This document shows positions 26,729-36,265 of a DNA stretch of 64,000 nucleotides, piece after piece. The notes under the pieces were generated by a model. The model worked only from the letters and a program-made list of their open reading frames with translations. It searched no databases and was not told the DNA's origin. The stretch covers positions 71,573 to 135,572 of the forward strand of contig JAKVBQ010000002.1 of assembly GCA_022447205.1 (NCBI GenBank). Reading direction: 5' to 3'. Origin of the DNA: Phycisphaerales bacterium (lineage in GTDB: Bacteria > Planctomycetota > Phycisphaerae > Phycisphaerales > SM1A02). The translations under genes and the position numbers were made by a program. Every line of letters begins with the position of its first letter. Position 1 is the first letter of the stretch.

Positions 26729-27316
26729 TCACGCGGAATCGGTGGTTCCCGATCCCCCGGAGACCCAGGGCACATCCGGTACGCCCGCGCACTTGTTCGC
26801 AAAGCGGGCCGCAGCGAACAGCAGGTCGCTCAGGCGATTCACGCAGTGAACGGCGCAGGGATTGACTTCCTCGAGGTCGGTCAGGGTGACGATCGCACGC
26901 TCCGCCCGTCGACAGGCGACCCGAGCGACATGCAGTCGGGCGGCGAGTTCCGTTCCACCAGGCATGACGAACGATCGGATCTCGTCGTTCCGGCCATCCA
27001 CGTCATCGATCATTCGTTCAAGCTCGACGACGACATCGTCGGAGATCCGGTTGACCTTGTCCTCGTGTTCGGAACCCATCGGGGTCGCAAGGTCCGCACC
27101 GAGATCGAACAAGCGTGACTGGATCGGACCGAGCAGTGAGGCAAGGTGCGCGATCCCCTCGTCATCATCGGTGCACGCGGCGAGCGCGAGCCCGAGATGG
27201 GCATTCAGTTCATCGACGCAGCCATAGGCCTCGATGCGAGCATGATCCTTGCTCACGCGCCCTCCTCCGAAGAGCCCAGTGGTGCCGTCATCGCCGGTTC
27301 GTGTGTACAACTTCAT
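26729..27316 (-). CDS. PduO-type cob(I)alamin adenosyltransferase
   Basis: 195 residues. It makes adenosylcobalamin from cob(I)alamin and ATP. The N-terminal TRTGDDGTTGLFGGGRVSKD is the ATP-binding strand-loop, and CRRAERAIVTLTDLEEVNPCAVHCVNRLSDLLFAAARF matches the cobalamin/trimer helix with Arg/Glu residues. A TACAAT element sits 8 nt before the ATG on the minus strand. The enzyme implies a B12-dependent pathway elsewhere in the genome. Confidence 0.9.
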   Translation of the reverse strand: MKLYTRTGDDGTTGLFGGGRVSKDHARIEAYGCVDELNAHLGLALAACTDDDEGIAHLASLLGPIQSRLFDLGADLATPMGSEHEDKVNRISDDVVVELERMIDDVDGRNDEIRSFVMPGGTELAARLHVARVACRRAERAIVTLTDLEEVNPCAVHCVNRLSDLLFAAARFANKCAGVPDVPWVSGGSGTTDSA

Positions 27317-27324
27317 GGGGAACC

Positions 27325-27330
27325 ATTGTA
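27325..27330 (-). promoter_or_regulatory. candidate -10 element (TACAAT) for the adenosyltransferase
   Basis: On the minus strand TACAAT lies 8 nt before the ATG at 27316. Only one other base separates it from a perfect -10, and there is no ribosome-binding site. Confidence 0.45.
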
Positions 27331-27331
27331 G

Positions 27332-28315
27332 TCAGGTGCCGGGATGAAGGATCAGGTCGGGCTCGACGGCCCGGACCCCGTCGCTGTCCCCGACCACGGC
27401 CCGGAATCCGTCCCGCAACGCCGCACAGGCATGGGTTCCGTCGGCTGAGCAGGTGATGATCCCCACCTGGTGATCCTTGGTGGGTGCGAAGGTGGCATCC
27501 ACTCGTTCGAGAACGACGCGTGCGGCTTCAAGTGGTGTGGCACCACCACGCATCAACTCGATGGCGGCGAACGTCCCGCAGACCCCCATGATGAACTCGC
27601 CTTCCCCAGTCGCGACCGCCATCCCGACACCGGGCTCGACGTAGAGTCCATGCCCGATGATCGGCGAGTCACCAACCCGCCCCGGGCGCTTGAATGGCAG
27701 GCCACTGGTCGAACAGGCTCCTGCCATCTCGCCGTCCGGTGCCATGGCAAGCGCACCGATGGTGTCGTGATGGCGCCAACGATCCTCGGGGTCCCCCTCA
27801 TCACCAGTACTCGATGGGCCGCCCGTGAACAGCGGTCCGGCTGCCTCGGGTCCACCATCATGCGGTCGAAAGCTGGTATCGGGTGCCTGCTTCACGGAGC
27901 CCGGGTCACGCTGCCATTGCAGCCAGGCACGGCGTGCGGATGGTGCGAGCAGATCGGATTCAGGCAGGCCATGCGCCATGGCCAGAGCGTCGGTGGGATG
28001 ACCGACCAGCATCATGTGCGGGGTCTCCTCCATCACCAGACGTGCGATCCGCGTGGCGTCGAGGTGATGACGGATGCAGCAGGCGCTGCCATTTCGAGCC
28101 GGGGAACGCATCACGGAGGCATCCAGGGTGACGGCCCCGGAAGCATCTGGGAACCCGCCGTATCCAACCGAATCGACGGTTTCATCCCGCTCCGCGGTGG
28201 AACAGATGGTTTCACAGGCATCCAGCGGATCTCCACCAGCACGCAGGGGATCAAGCGCACGTTCGATGCCCTTGAGGGCGAATGACCAGGTGCCAAGCAG
28301 GAGCGGAGCCTTCAT
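27332..28315 (-). CDS. N(4)-(beta-N-acetylglucosaminyl)-L-asparaginase / isoaspartyl peptidase-like Ntn hydrolase
   Basis: 327 residues from ATG 28315 (MKAPLLLGTWSF); longer upstream starts lack support. The nucleophile threonine, exposed by autocleavage, is in RHHDTIGALAM (after HD). Other family marks are VDSVGYGGFPDASGAVTLDASVM at the start, VGDSPIIGHGLYVEPGVGMAVATGEGE and a C-terminal VGIITCSADG. This pattern is glycosylasparaginase-like; whether it cleaves glycosylasparagine or isoaspartyl peptides is unclear. No signal peptide is seen, unlike lysosomal or secreted relatives. It lies 16 nt from the adenosyltransferase on the same strand, so co-transcription is possible. Confidence 0.85.
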   Translation of the reverse strand: MKAPLLLGTWSFALKGIERALDPLRAGGDPLDACETICSTAERDETVDSVGYGGFPDASGAVTLDASVMRSPARNGSACCIRHHLDATRIARLVMEETPHMMLVGHPTDALAMAHGLPESDLLAPSARRAWLQWQRDPGSVKQAPDTSFRPHDGGPEAAGPLFTGGPSSTGDEGDPEDRWRHHDTIGALAMAPDGEMAGACSTSGLPFKRPGRVGDSPIIGHGLYVEPGVGMAVATGEGEFIMGVCGTFAAIELMRGGATPLEAARVVLERVDATFAPTKDHQVGIITCSADGTHACAALRDGFRAVVGDSDGVRAVEPDLILHPGT

Positions 28316-28858
28316 TCCGGCATTTTCTTCGAGTCGCCGGCTTATCGCAAGAACCAAGAATGTCAGTTGATCCACAGGCAGACCACAGGCTGGATGCAAT
28401 GATCCGCCAGGGAGCGAGCCCTGATGGAGCACAATTCCAGACAATCAAGTCCTATAAAAACAGCCCTGAAAGCGCGTGTTTGGTAAATAAAATCGCGTGA
28501 CCTGCGTTGAATCATGAGAAAGGCCCTGCGAGGAGCAGGGAAGGATGAAGCGTAGATTGGCAAAAATGCCAGATTCAGGGTGCCTCTCGGCGGTTGTGAA
28601 GCTGGTGAAGATTGTTTTCCTTTCGAGTTGAGGGGCCCGAATCAGCCGCTAAACTCAATGAGCGAGGCTACGTGGCCTCCATATGGTCGGATACGCGGGC
28701 GCCCCAAGCACTTCTTTGCCCGCGGACAGGGCTGACAATTCAAAGGTGTTGCGTGCTTGTACGGACCCTGGTCGGTTACGATCTCCGTTCAAGCTTCGTG
28801 CATGAGAAGCGACTCTGCCCGAGTGCGATTTCACTTCGAGATCGCGGAAAGGATACGT
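28316..28858. other. 540-nt intergenic stretch with AT-richer core
   Basis: No convincing gene is seen here. The core at about 28430-28640 is richer in A and T than the rest of the window. It holds a short hairpin (CCCTGC-GAGGA-GCAGGG at about 28526-28542), a second one (TGGCA-AAAA-TGCCA at about 28559-28572) and a possible promoter with TTGAGG (28628-28633), 16-nt spacer and TAAACT (28650-28655). It may carry the promoter region for the pseudopilin gene, or a small RNA. Confidence 0.4.
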
Positions 28859-29986
28859 ATGAACAGAGACACCCGTAAGGGATTCACGATCATCGAGCTG
28901 CTCGTGGTTGTGTCGATCATCGCACTGCTGATCGGCATCCTCCTGCCTGCACTGGGTCGCGCTCGCGACAGTGCACTGCAGTCCACGAGTCTCTCAAACC
29001 TTCGCCAGATCTCGGCAGGCCTCGCAGCCTACGCCGGTGACTGGAATGACCGTCAGCCGACGCTCGTTCCCGATGACGCCTGTCAGGCTGCTCCGGGTTC
29101 CTGCATCGCCGACGCTTCGTCCTACATCGCAAATATCGGATGCCCCGCGCAGCCGATCCTCGGTTGGATGAACGACAACGGTGGACGCGCCCTCTGGGGC
29201 TACTGGATCGGTGACGGCACCCCCGACTGCAGCTTCGGCTCGACCGGCAACTGGACCATCGCCGTCCCCTACAACTGCTCCAACCGCATCGGCTTCTTCC
29301 GCCAGATGAACATGAAGATCTTCGCGCAGTACATGAACAACAGGTACTACGACAAGGTCTTCTACGCACCGAAGGATCGAAAGAAGATCGAACGCGTCGA
29401 GAAGTTCTTCGAGAGCCCCGACGAGTTCAACTACGAAGGCACCATCGAGTGGCCCAGCTACTGCTACTCCCCGTCATCGATGTTCGCCCCGGACGTCATG
29501 GACCCCGTCGAGAACTGCGGTGGCGGCGGTGACGTCAACGATCTCATGTGCGAGCCGTGCAACGCTGAGGAAGGCGGAGGTCCTGGTGGCCTCAAGTCCG
29601 CTCCGGTCGGCGCTGCTGCATACCCCGACCTGAAGACCCGTGTCCTGGAGCACACCTGGCTCCAGAACCCCCCCACCGACACCAACCCCCTGTTTGCTGG
29701 GGGCACGACTCCTTACTACTTCAACCAAGGCATCCGCTCAGCCCCCTGCACCCTCTTCTTTGATGGTCAGGTCAGGGTCATGGGTGTCCAGGAAGCAGTG
29801 AAGGCCAACCAGCGTGTCTCCCGTCAGGAAGGCGGACAGTCCCTGTGGATTCAGGGCAACTGCTGCGGAGGACCGACCGACGGCTACTTCCAGAACCAGA
29901 GCTATGGTTTCTCGGATGAGGTCACCTCCTTCCACATCCTGACTCGCTTCGGGATCAAGGGCCGTGACACCATCGGTGAGGAATAA
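28859..29986 (+). CDS. type II secretion / prepilin-like pseudopilin
   Basis: 375 residues. The N-terminus MNRDTRKGFTIIELLVVVSIIALLIGILLPAL is a type IV pilin/pseudopilin signal with cleavage and methylation at G-F (residues 8-9), then a single hydrophobic helix. The mature domain is unusually large and rich in Cys, Pro and Gly (for example CNAEEGGGPGGLKS, WIQGNCCGGPTDGY). It has a late GxxRSAPCTLFFDGQVR stretch resembling the H-x9-DG module of planctomycete DUF1559 proteins, but the His is not obvious. AAAGGA lies 6 nt upstream. A strong terminator follows 44 nt after the stop, so it is transcribed alone. Confidence 0.82.
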   Translation: MNRDTRKGFTIIELLVVVSIIALLIGILLPALGRARDSALQSTSLSNLRQISAGLAAYAGDWNDRQPTLVPDDACQAAPGSCIADASSYIANIGCPAQPILGWMNDNGGRALWGYWIGDGTPDCSFGSTGNWTIAVPYNCSNRIGFFRQMNMKIFAQYMNNRYYDKVFYAPKDRKKIERVEKFFESPDEFNYEGTIEWPSYCYSPSSMFAPDVMDPVENCGGGGDVNDLMCEPCNAEEGGGPGGLKSAPVGAAAYPDLKTRVLEHTWLQNPPTDTNPLFAGGTTPYYFNQGIRSAPCTLFFDGQVRVMGVQEAVKANQRVSRQEGGQSLWIQGNCCGGPTDGYFQNQSYGFSDEVTSFHILTRFGIKGRDTIGEE

Positions 29987-30030
29987 ATCCCTCACACGCT
30001 CTGCCTGAGCGACACCGATTCGACCATGAC

Positions 30031-30065
30031 AAGCCGCCGTGCCTTGGGGCACGGCGGCTTTCTTG
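30031..30065 (+). terminator. strong intrinsic terminator of the pseudopilin gene
   Basis: A perfect 13-bp stem (AAGCCGCCGTGCC / GGCACGGCGGCTT) with a TTGG loop is followed by TTCTTG. It lies 44 nt after the pseudopilin stop. Confidence 0.85.
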
Positions 30066-30133
30066 TGTTCGTGTTTCCGCACCCAGTTCGAACGATCAGG
30101 TTGCATGGAAGGGCATCGTCGGTTCAACGAGGT

Positions 30134-30517
30134 TCAAGGGGAGGCATCACCGACGGCCGTGCTTCCCGTGACCTGCCAGACCACGGCACCAAGCCCGCCG
30201 GCAAGCAGCAGGATCGTGAGGAACATCAACACTCGGACTTGTCGATCACGGCGCCCGTCGACGTACCAGCGTCCATCATCAAGACGACGGGCCACGCCAA
30301 GCCGTGCGTACGGCCTGAGCACGTATTCACGCGGGATGCCGACCGCAGCCGCTCGTCGAGCCGTTTCGGGTGACCGTGCCCCAGCACTGATCAGCTTCCG
30401 AATGGGACCTGCGGGGCGCTTGAGGAACATCGCCGCCAGGGAGACCGGTGCGATCAGACTTGCGAGCCCCATGCCGGCTCCGCCAAATCCGCCGCCTTGT
30501 CCTGAGAAGAGTGACAT
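30134..30517 (-). CDS. small protein with one C-terminal membrane helix
   Basis: 127 residues from ATG 30517 (MSLFSGQGGGFGGAGMG). The glycine-rich N-terminus, an amphipathic middle (IRKLISAGARSPETARRAAAVGIPREYVLRPYARLGVARR) and a hydrophobic helix at about 96-118 (VLMFLTILLLAGGLGAVVWQV) are visible. No known domain is recognised. It lies downstream of the groEL terminator on the same strand. Composition looks protein-like, but expression is not shown. Confidence 0.5.
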   Translation of the reverse strand: MSLFSGQGGGFGGAGMGLASLIAPVSLAAMFLKRPAGPIRKLISAGARSPETARRAAAVGIPREYVLRPYARLGVARRLDDGRWYVDGRRDRQVRVLMFLTILLLAGGLGAVVWQVTGSTAVGDASP

Positions 30518-30585
30518 CACTGCCTGAGTCGGCTGAATCAGCGAACACGCCACAGGAAAAGCAACAAAGGGATCGGTCGGGAATG

Positions 30586-30619
30586 AAAACGGGCCCGGAT
30601 GGAATCCATCCGGGCCCGT
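30586..30619 (-). terminator. intrinsic terminator of groEL
   Basis: On the minus strand ACGGGCCCGGATGG, loop ATT, CCATCCGGGCCCGT forms a 14-bp stem directly followed by TTTTCATTC. It begins 40 nt after the groEL stop. Confidence 0.85.
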
Positions 30620-30658
30620 GTGATGTCAGGCATCAGGTGTTTCTGGAGAGAACGGGAC

Positions 30659-32293
<1,635 letters not shown>

Positions 32294-32310
32294 CTTGTTG
32301 TTCCTTTCAA

Positions 32311-32326
32311 CGGTCGCGTGCGACCG
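32311..32326. repeat. palindrome in the groEL leader
   Basis: CGGTCGC-GT-GCGACCG is a 7-bp inverted repeat 20 nt upstream of the groEL ATG, between the small orf and groEL. It could be an mRNA hairpin or an operator. It does not match the CIRCE consensus. Confidence 0.4.
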
Positions 32327-32362
32327 ACATGTGATTACTGTTTAACGGCGTTTGAAGCCTTT

Positions 32363-32590
32363 TCAGTGGCCATCCGAACGCACTTGATAGGCCGCAGCGA
32401 CGAGGCTGGCGTCTATCCAGATCTGGTTCTGGCGTGTTCGGATCGAAACGCCATGGGAGCTGTGCAACTCGACCGCCTTCTCGACATTCCGAATCTCGAA
32501 AGGATCGTTCTGGCCGGAGATCAGGAGATCAAGCTCCATCTCAGTGCCTTCCATGTCCTTGAGAATCCGGATGAGTGGTCCACGTTCCAT
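32363..32590 (-). CDS. small protein between groES and groEL
   Basis: 75 residues: MERGPLIRILKDMEGTEMEL and on to YQVRSDGH. GGAG is 9 nt before the ATG. It begins 36 nt after the groES stop and ends 70 nt before groEL, in the same direction. The composition is balanced and acidic-basic, with a likely helix start and three or four strands (EMELDLLIS, AVELHSSHGVSIRTR, QIWIDASLVAAAYQV), so it looks like a real folded protein rather than a shadow. No family is recognised. Its location suggests co-transcription with the chaperonin genes. Confidence 0.55.
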   Translation of the reverse strand: MERGPLIRILKDMEGTEMELDLLISGQNDPFEIRNVEKAVELHSSHGVSIRTRQNQIWIDASLVAAAYQVRSDGH

Positions 32591-32625
32591 GCAGGGGTAC
32601 TCCGAAAAGAGGTCGAGAGGGGGAA

Positions 32626-32916
32626 TCAGTCGATGATTCCGAGGATGTCGTCTTCGGTCATGATCAGGAAGTTCTCTCCCTCGATCTTGACCTCGGTACC
32701 CGAATAGGAGGTGAAGATGACTTCATCACCCTTCTTGACGGTGAACGGAAGTCGTTCGCCGGTGTCCTTGTTGAGGTTGCCGGCCCCGAGTGCGATGACC
32801 TTGCCCTGCTTCGGCTTGTCCTTCGCACTTTCGGGAAGGTAGATGCCGGAATCGGTCTGCGATTCGGCCTCCTGGCGCTTCACGATGATCTTGTCGCCCA
32901 ATGGTCGGACCTTCAT
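32626..32916 (-). CDS. groES: 10-kDa co-chaperonin GroES
   Basis: 96 residues, with KVRPLGDKIIVKRQEAESQT at the N-terminus, the mobile loop around SGIYLPESAKDKPKQG, and the closing GENFLIMTEDDILGI. It caps the GroEL ring. AGGAGT lies 9-10 nt before the ATG. No CIRCE-like inverted repeat is seen upstream. Confidence 0.97.
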   Translation of the reverse strand: MKVRPLGDKIIVKRQEAESQTDSGIYLPESAKDKPKQGKVIALGAGNLNKDTGERLPFTVKKGDEVIFTSYSGTEVKIEGENFLIMTEDDILGIID

Positions 32917-32986
32917 GTTTCAAACTCCTGAGTGGATGAGCGTGTGATGGCTCGAAAGAAAATCCGCGGCAAGGGAAGTGCCTCCC

Positions 32987-33460
32987 TCATGCCGCGGTCC
33001 AATGATTCGCGTAATGCCTGCGCACGACACGGTGCAGGACCTCGAGCATCGGCTCGAGCTTGACCGGGCCGTCCATGACGGTGAAAGCACCCTCACGAAG
33101 GGCGGTGCTGAGTCCCCTGGCCGACGCTCGCTGAGTCGCCTGGCGAGCCCTGACCACGACGGTGGGCGGCGGCTGCTCGAGCCGCCGGAGCAGCTGGAGA
33201 ACCCGTTGGCCTGCCGGCTCGCCCCGCCCCTGTTCGAAGGGGATCCGAAGATCAACGACGGCGATGTGCACGGGATGCTGGGAGAGCAGGTCGGTGGCCT
33301 CGTTGGCGGTCCCGACCCGCAGACAGTCGATCCCGAGCGGCTGGAGCAGACGGGGCAGCTGCTCGGCGAAGTTCTCCTGCTCCCACCCGCCGTAGCTGAG
33401 CATGAGCCGAAGGCGCTTCCTGGAGGCATCCTTGCCTGATGTGGTCGGGGTTTCGGACAT
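32987..33460 (-). CDS. response-regulator receiver-like protein, degenerate
   Basis: 157 residues from ATG 33460 (MSETPTTSG); an upstream ATG at 33514 would add 18 residues. The fold order looks like a receiver domain: a phosphoacceptor-like Asp (D70 in [11 protein letters not shown]), then TVVVRARQ with the Thr-like site replaced, and a Lys in GPVKLEPM. The acidic pair normally at the end of strand 1 is missing ([13 protein letters not shown]), so phosphorylation is doubtful. It could be a pseudo-receiver that senses a ligand or protein partner. It is divergent from asnS and 71 nt from groES. Confidence 0.6.
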   Translation of the reverse strand: MSETPTTSGKDASRKRLRLMLSYGGWEQENFAEQLPRLLQPLGIDCLRVGTANEATDLLSQHPVHIAVVDLRIPFEQGRGEPAGQRVLQLLRRLEQPPPTVVVRARQATQRASARGLSTALREGAFTVMDGPVKLEPMLEVLHRVVRRHYANHWTAA

Positions 33461-33528
33461 GACCTGTGGGTCGCAACCGCCGTGCCAGCCGGAGAACCCG
33501 GAGAAGCGCCCCATACCCCCTCTGAGAG

Positions 33529-33549
33529 CCTAAAAACGGCGTTTTTGGG
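33529..33549. promoter_or_regulatory. AT-rich palindrome in the divergent region
   Basis: CCTAAAAACG-G-CGTTTTTGGG is a nearly perfect 10-bp inverted repeat around one G, in a GC-rich background. It lies between the divergent receiver-like gene and asnS. It could be an operator. The long A and T tracts could also make a weak terminator on either strand. Confidence 0.4.
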
Positions 33550-33700
33550 GGTACAGGGTGACATCCAGCTCCCTGGAGGGCTGCCCGTGCTGCCATTCTG
33601 GCACGCTCGACAACAGAGGATTGGCATCCATGGTCGACTCAATGGATACTTGCTGTTCTCCCCTCACTCTCGGATTGACCCCAAACAGTGGAACCCAGAC

Positions 33701-35116
33701 ATGTCGACCGGCACCCCCATTGCCTCTCTCATCGCCTCTGGAGCCTCCTCGGCAGGCACCTCCGTGGAACTCACCGGCTGGGTTCGAACCCGCCGGGACT
33801 CGAAGGCAGGCATTTCCTTCATCCAGGTTTCCGATGGTTCCTGCTTCGACGCCTTCCAGGTGGTGGCCCCCAGCGACCTGTCCAACTACGAGAGCGAGGT
33901 CCTCAAGCTGACCACCGGCTGTGCGGTCCGATGTCGCGGGGAACTCGTCGAGAGCAGGGGCAAGGGGCAGAGTCTCGAGATGAAGGCCAGCGAGATCGAG
34001 GTCGTCGGCTGGGTCGAGGACCCGGACAGCTATCCCCTCCAGCCGAAGCGACATTCCTTTGAATACCTGCGCGAGGTGGCGCACCTGCGACCCCGTTCCA
34101 ACACCTTCGGTGCGATCGGTCGCGTGCGTCACTGCCTTGCGATGGCGGTGCACCGCTTCTTCCACGAAAACGGTTTCCTCTGGATCCACACCCCGATCGT
34201 CACCGCCAACGACTGCGAGGGTGCCGGTGAGATGTTCAGGGTTTCAACCCTCGACATGATGAACGCACCACGCAACGAGGCCGGCGAGATCGACTTCACG
34301 CAGGACTTCTTCGGCCGTGAATCACACCTGACGGTTTCCGGACAGCTCAACGTGGAGACGTGGTGCTGCGCGCTGAGCAAGGTCTACACCTTCGGACCCA
34401 CCTTCAGGGCGGAGAACTCGAACACCAGTCGCCACCTCGCCGAGTTCTGGATGATCGAACCTGAGATCGCCTTCGCAGACCTTGCAGATGACGCCGACCT
34501 CGCGGAAGCGATGCTGAAGTACATCTTCAAGGCGCTTCTCGAGGAACGACAGGACGACATGGAGTTCTTCCAGCAGCGCATCGACAAGACCTGCATCGAC
34601 CGACTCGAGAAGTTCGTCGAGTCCTCCTTCGAGAGAATGGAGTACACGGATGCGATTCGAAAGCTCGAGGAAGCGGTCGCCAAGGGACACAAGTTCGAGT
34701 TCCCGGTCTCCTGGGGCATCGACCTGCAGTCGGAGCACGAACGCTATCTCACCGAGGAACTGGTTGGAAGGCCGGTCGTGGTGATGAACTACCCGAAGGA
34801 CATCAAGGCGTTCTACATGCGGGTCAACGACGACGAGAAGACGGTCGCGGCGATGGACGTCCTCGCCCCGGGCATCGGTGAGATCATCGGCGGCGCCCAG
34901 CGCGAGGAGCGACTCGACGTCCTCGACCGGAGGCTGGACGAGATGGGCCTCGCCAAGGAGGACTACTGGTGGTACCGAGACCTCCGAAAGTATGGAACGG
35001 TCCCCCATGCCGGCTTCGGCCTGGGCTTCGAACGGACCATCGTCTACGCGACCGGCATGGCGAACGTCCGTGACGTCATTCCCTTCCCGAGAACCACGAA
35101 CAGCGCTGAATTCTGA
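33701..35116 (+). CDS. asnS: asparaginyl-tRNA synthetase
   Basis: 471 residues from ATG 33701 ([10 protein letters not shown]). The N-terminal OB-fold anticodon domain (about 20-105; [26 protein letters not shown]) precedes a class II catalytic core with [15 protein letters not shown] (motif 2) and [15 protein letters not shown] (motif 3). [13 protein letters not shown] and the long spacing resemble AsnRS rather than AspRS, and the enzyme charges tRNA-Asn with asparagine. A small membrane gene follows by 17 nt. Confidence 0.92.
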   Translation: MSTGTPIASLIASGASSAGTSVELTGWVRTRRDSKAGISFIQVSDGSCFDAFQVVAPSDLSNYESEVLKLTTGCAVRCRGELVESRGKGQSLEMKASEIEVVGWVEDPDSYPLQPKRHSFEYLREVAHLRPRSNTFGAIGRVRHCLAMAVHRFFHENGFLWIHTPIVTANDCEGAGEMFRVSTLDMMNAPRNEAGEIDFTQDFFGRESHLTVSGQLNVETWCCALSKVYTFGPTFRAENSNTSRHLAEFWMIEPEIAFADLADDADLAEAMLKYIFKALLEERQDDMEFFQQRIDKTCIDRLEKFVESSFERMEYTDAIRKLEEAVAKGHKFEFPVSWGIDLQSEHERYLTEELVGRPVVVMNYPKDIKAFYMRVNDDEKTVAAMDVLAPGIGEIIGGAQREERLDVLDRRLDEMGLAKEDYWWYRDLRKYGTVPHAGFGLGFERTIVYATGMANVRDVIPFPRTTNSAEF

Positions 35117-35133
35117 GCACGGAGGATGATCCG

Positions 35134-35349
35134 ATGAAATGCAACATCGATGCACGTGGCAAGGCGGCACGCCTGATCTTCGGCATCGTCCTCGTCCTCG
35201 TCGCGGTCGTCCTGCTTCTGATCGGCTCCGGCGAGACCTGGAGCATCATTGCCGGGATCTCCTGCCTCGTCGGCGGAGGCTTCACGATCTTCGAGGGCGC
35301 GTCCGGTTGGTGCGCGGTTCGGGCGATGGGCATCAAGACGAAGATCTGA
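35134..35349 (+). CDS. small two-helix membrane protein, DUF2892-like
   Basis: 71 residues, with a GGAGGA ribosome-binding site upstream. Two hydrophobic segments (LIFGIVLVLVAVVLLLI and SIIAGISCLVGGGFTIFEG) flank a short loop, and the N-terminal CNIDARGKAARL plus C-terminal GWCAVRAMGIKTKI match the DUF2892 inner-membrane family. That family occurs fused to or near rhodanese and other sulfur proteins but has no defined role. It is probably in the asnS transcript. Confidence 0.7.
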   Translation: MKCNIDARGKAARLIFGIVLVLVAVVLLLIGSGETWSIIAGISCLVGGGFTIFEGASGWCAVRAMGIKTKI

Positions 35350-35358
35350 CGAGGGTCC

Positions 35359-35757
35359 CTACCAGAGCCACCACGGCCAGCGAACGGGAATCGGATCCCC
35401 GTCGGTTGTGAACCAGCCCGTACCACGGATGTGCCTGAGCGCCTCGGTGGGCAATTCCCGTTCGATCCGAAGATCGACCCATCGACGGTTCGCCTCCTCG
35501 CGAACCTCCCTGCTGCGACGCTCCACTTCACTCTCTGCCCCGTGGTCGACTTCGGTTCGAAGGAGCGATCGACGAACCACCTCGTCCACGCGACCGGCAG
35601 GATCATGCTCGGCATCGACCCGACGCAGCACCTCGGGGCGCTCACCGGTGTCGAGGACGGCGATCACCTCCTGGACGGCAGCCGGATGGAGCTGGGCGTG
35701 GAGTGGCATCGAGCAGCAGCAGGCCGTACACGCCGCGAACACGGAGCAGGTCCTCAT
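35359..35757 (-). CDS. exported protein with signal peptide, hypothetical
   Basis: 132 residues. A short Cys-rich signal peptide (MRTCSVFAACTACCCSMPLHAQ) is followed by a charged, Arg/Glu-rich helical domain and a C-terminus ending WWLW. ATG 35757 overlaps the stop of the next gene upstream (ATGA), so the two are co-translated. The composition is Arg-rich, and some caution is due because the plus strand also has open frames. Confidence 0.5.
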   Translation of the reverse strand: MRTCSVFAACTACCCSMPLHAQLHPAAVQEVIAVLDTGERPEVLRRVDAEHDPAGRVDEVVRRSLLRTEVDHGAESEVERRSREVREEANRRWVDLRIERELPTEALRHIRGTGWFTTDGDPIPVRWPWWLW

Positions 35758-36236
35758 GAGTCGTCCTCCATGACCGCGAGGATGACGTCAACGCTGCCTC
35801 CGTCGAGGAGTTCGACCGTCTTGAAACCGGAATTCGGCTCCGACCAACGGGATGAGAAGAGGGTCCGCTCCCGAACGAGGGCGCCGTCACCATCGAGGTC
35901 TTCGAACGCACCCACGACATACCGGCCCGAGGGGAGCCCGGTGAATCGGACATCGATCCCATCGGGACGCATCGCAGCCGCGGCCGCGGCCATCGGTTCC
36001 GAAAGCTCGCCGTCCGGCGCATGTCCGAAGAGGAGGATCGTGACGCTTGCGGTCCCGACACCATCGACGTGGACGTCCAGGGATCCCCCGTTGCGTTCGA
36101 AGGAGATGGCGGATGACCGCCAGGTCGTTCGCCCATCACGAACGACATCGATGTGATCCCTGCTGCATCCACAGAGGGAGGCGGTGACGATCACCAGGCT
36201 CATCAGGAGCGGGAGGTTCGTTCGAGGCATGGGCAT
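35754..36236 (-). CDS. putative lipoprotein, hypothetical
   Basis: 160 residues. The N-terminus MPMPRTNLPLLMSLVIVTASLCGC has a lipobox with Cys at 24, so lipidation in the envelope is expected. The remaining domain is beta-rich (DVHVDGVGTASVTILLFGHAPDGE, FTGLPSGRYVVGAFEDLDGDGAL) and resembles carbohydrate-binding or Ig-like folds, similar to DUF2141. It forms a two-gene unit with the exported protein downstream. Confidence 0.65.
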   Translation of the reverse strand: MPMPRTNLPLLMSLVIVTASLCGCSRDHIDVVRDGRTTWRSSAISFERNGGSLDVHVDGVGTASVTILLFGHAPDGELSEPMAAAAAAMRPDGIDVRFTGLPSGRYVVGAFEDLDGDGALVRERTLFSSRWSEPNSGFKTVELLDGGSVDVILAVMEDDS

Positions 36237-36265
36237 ACGATACCCGCGGGAACGCGAACGGGCGG

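Noticed and set aside
28520-28545. Terminator hairpin CCCTGC-GCAGGG
   Set aside because: No gene ends before it on either strand and no T-tract follows on the plus strand. Kept only as part of the intergenic note.
32917-33000. CIRCE element before groES
   Set aside because: No TTAGCACTC-N9-GAGTGCTAA-like inverted repeat is found upstream of groES or groEL.
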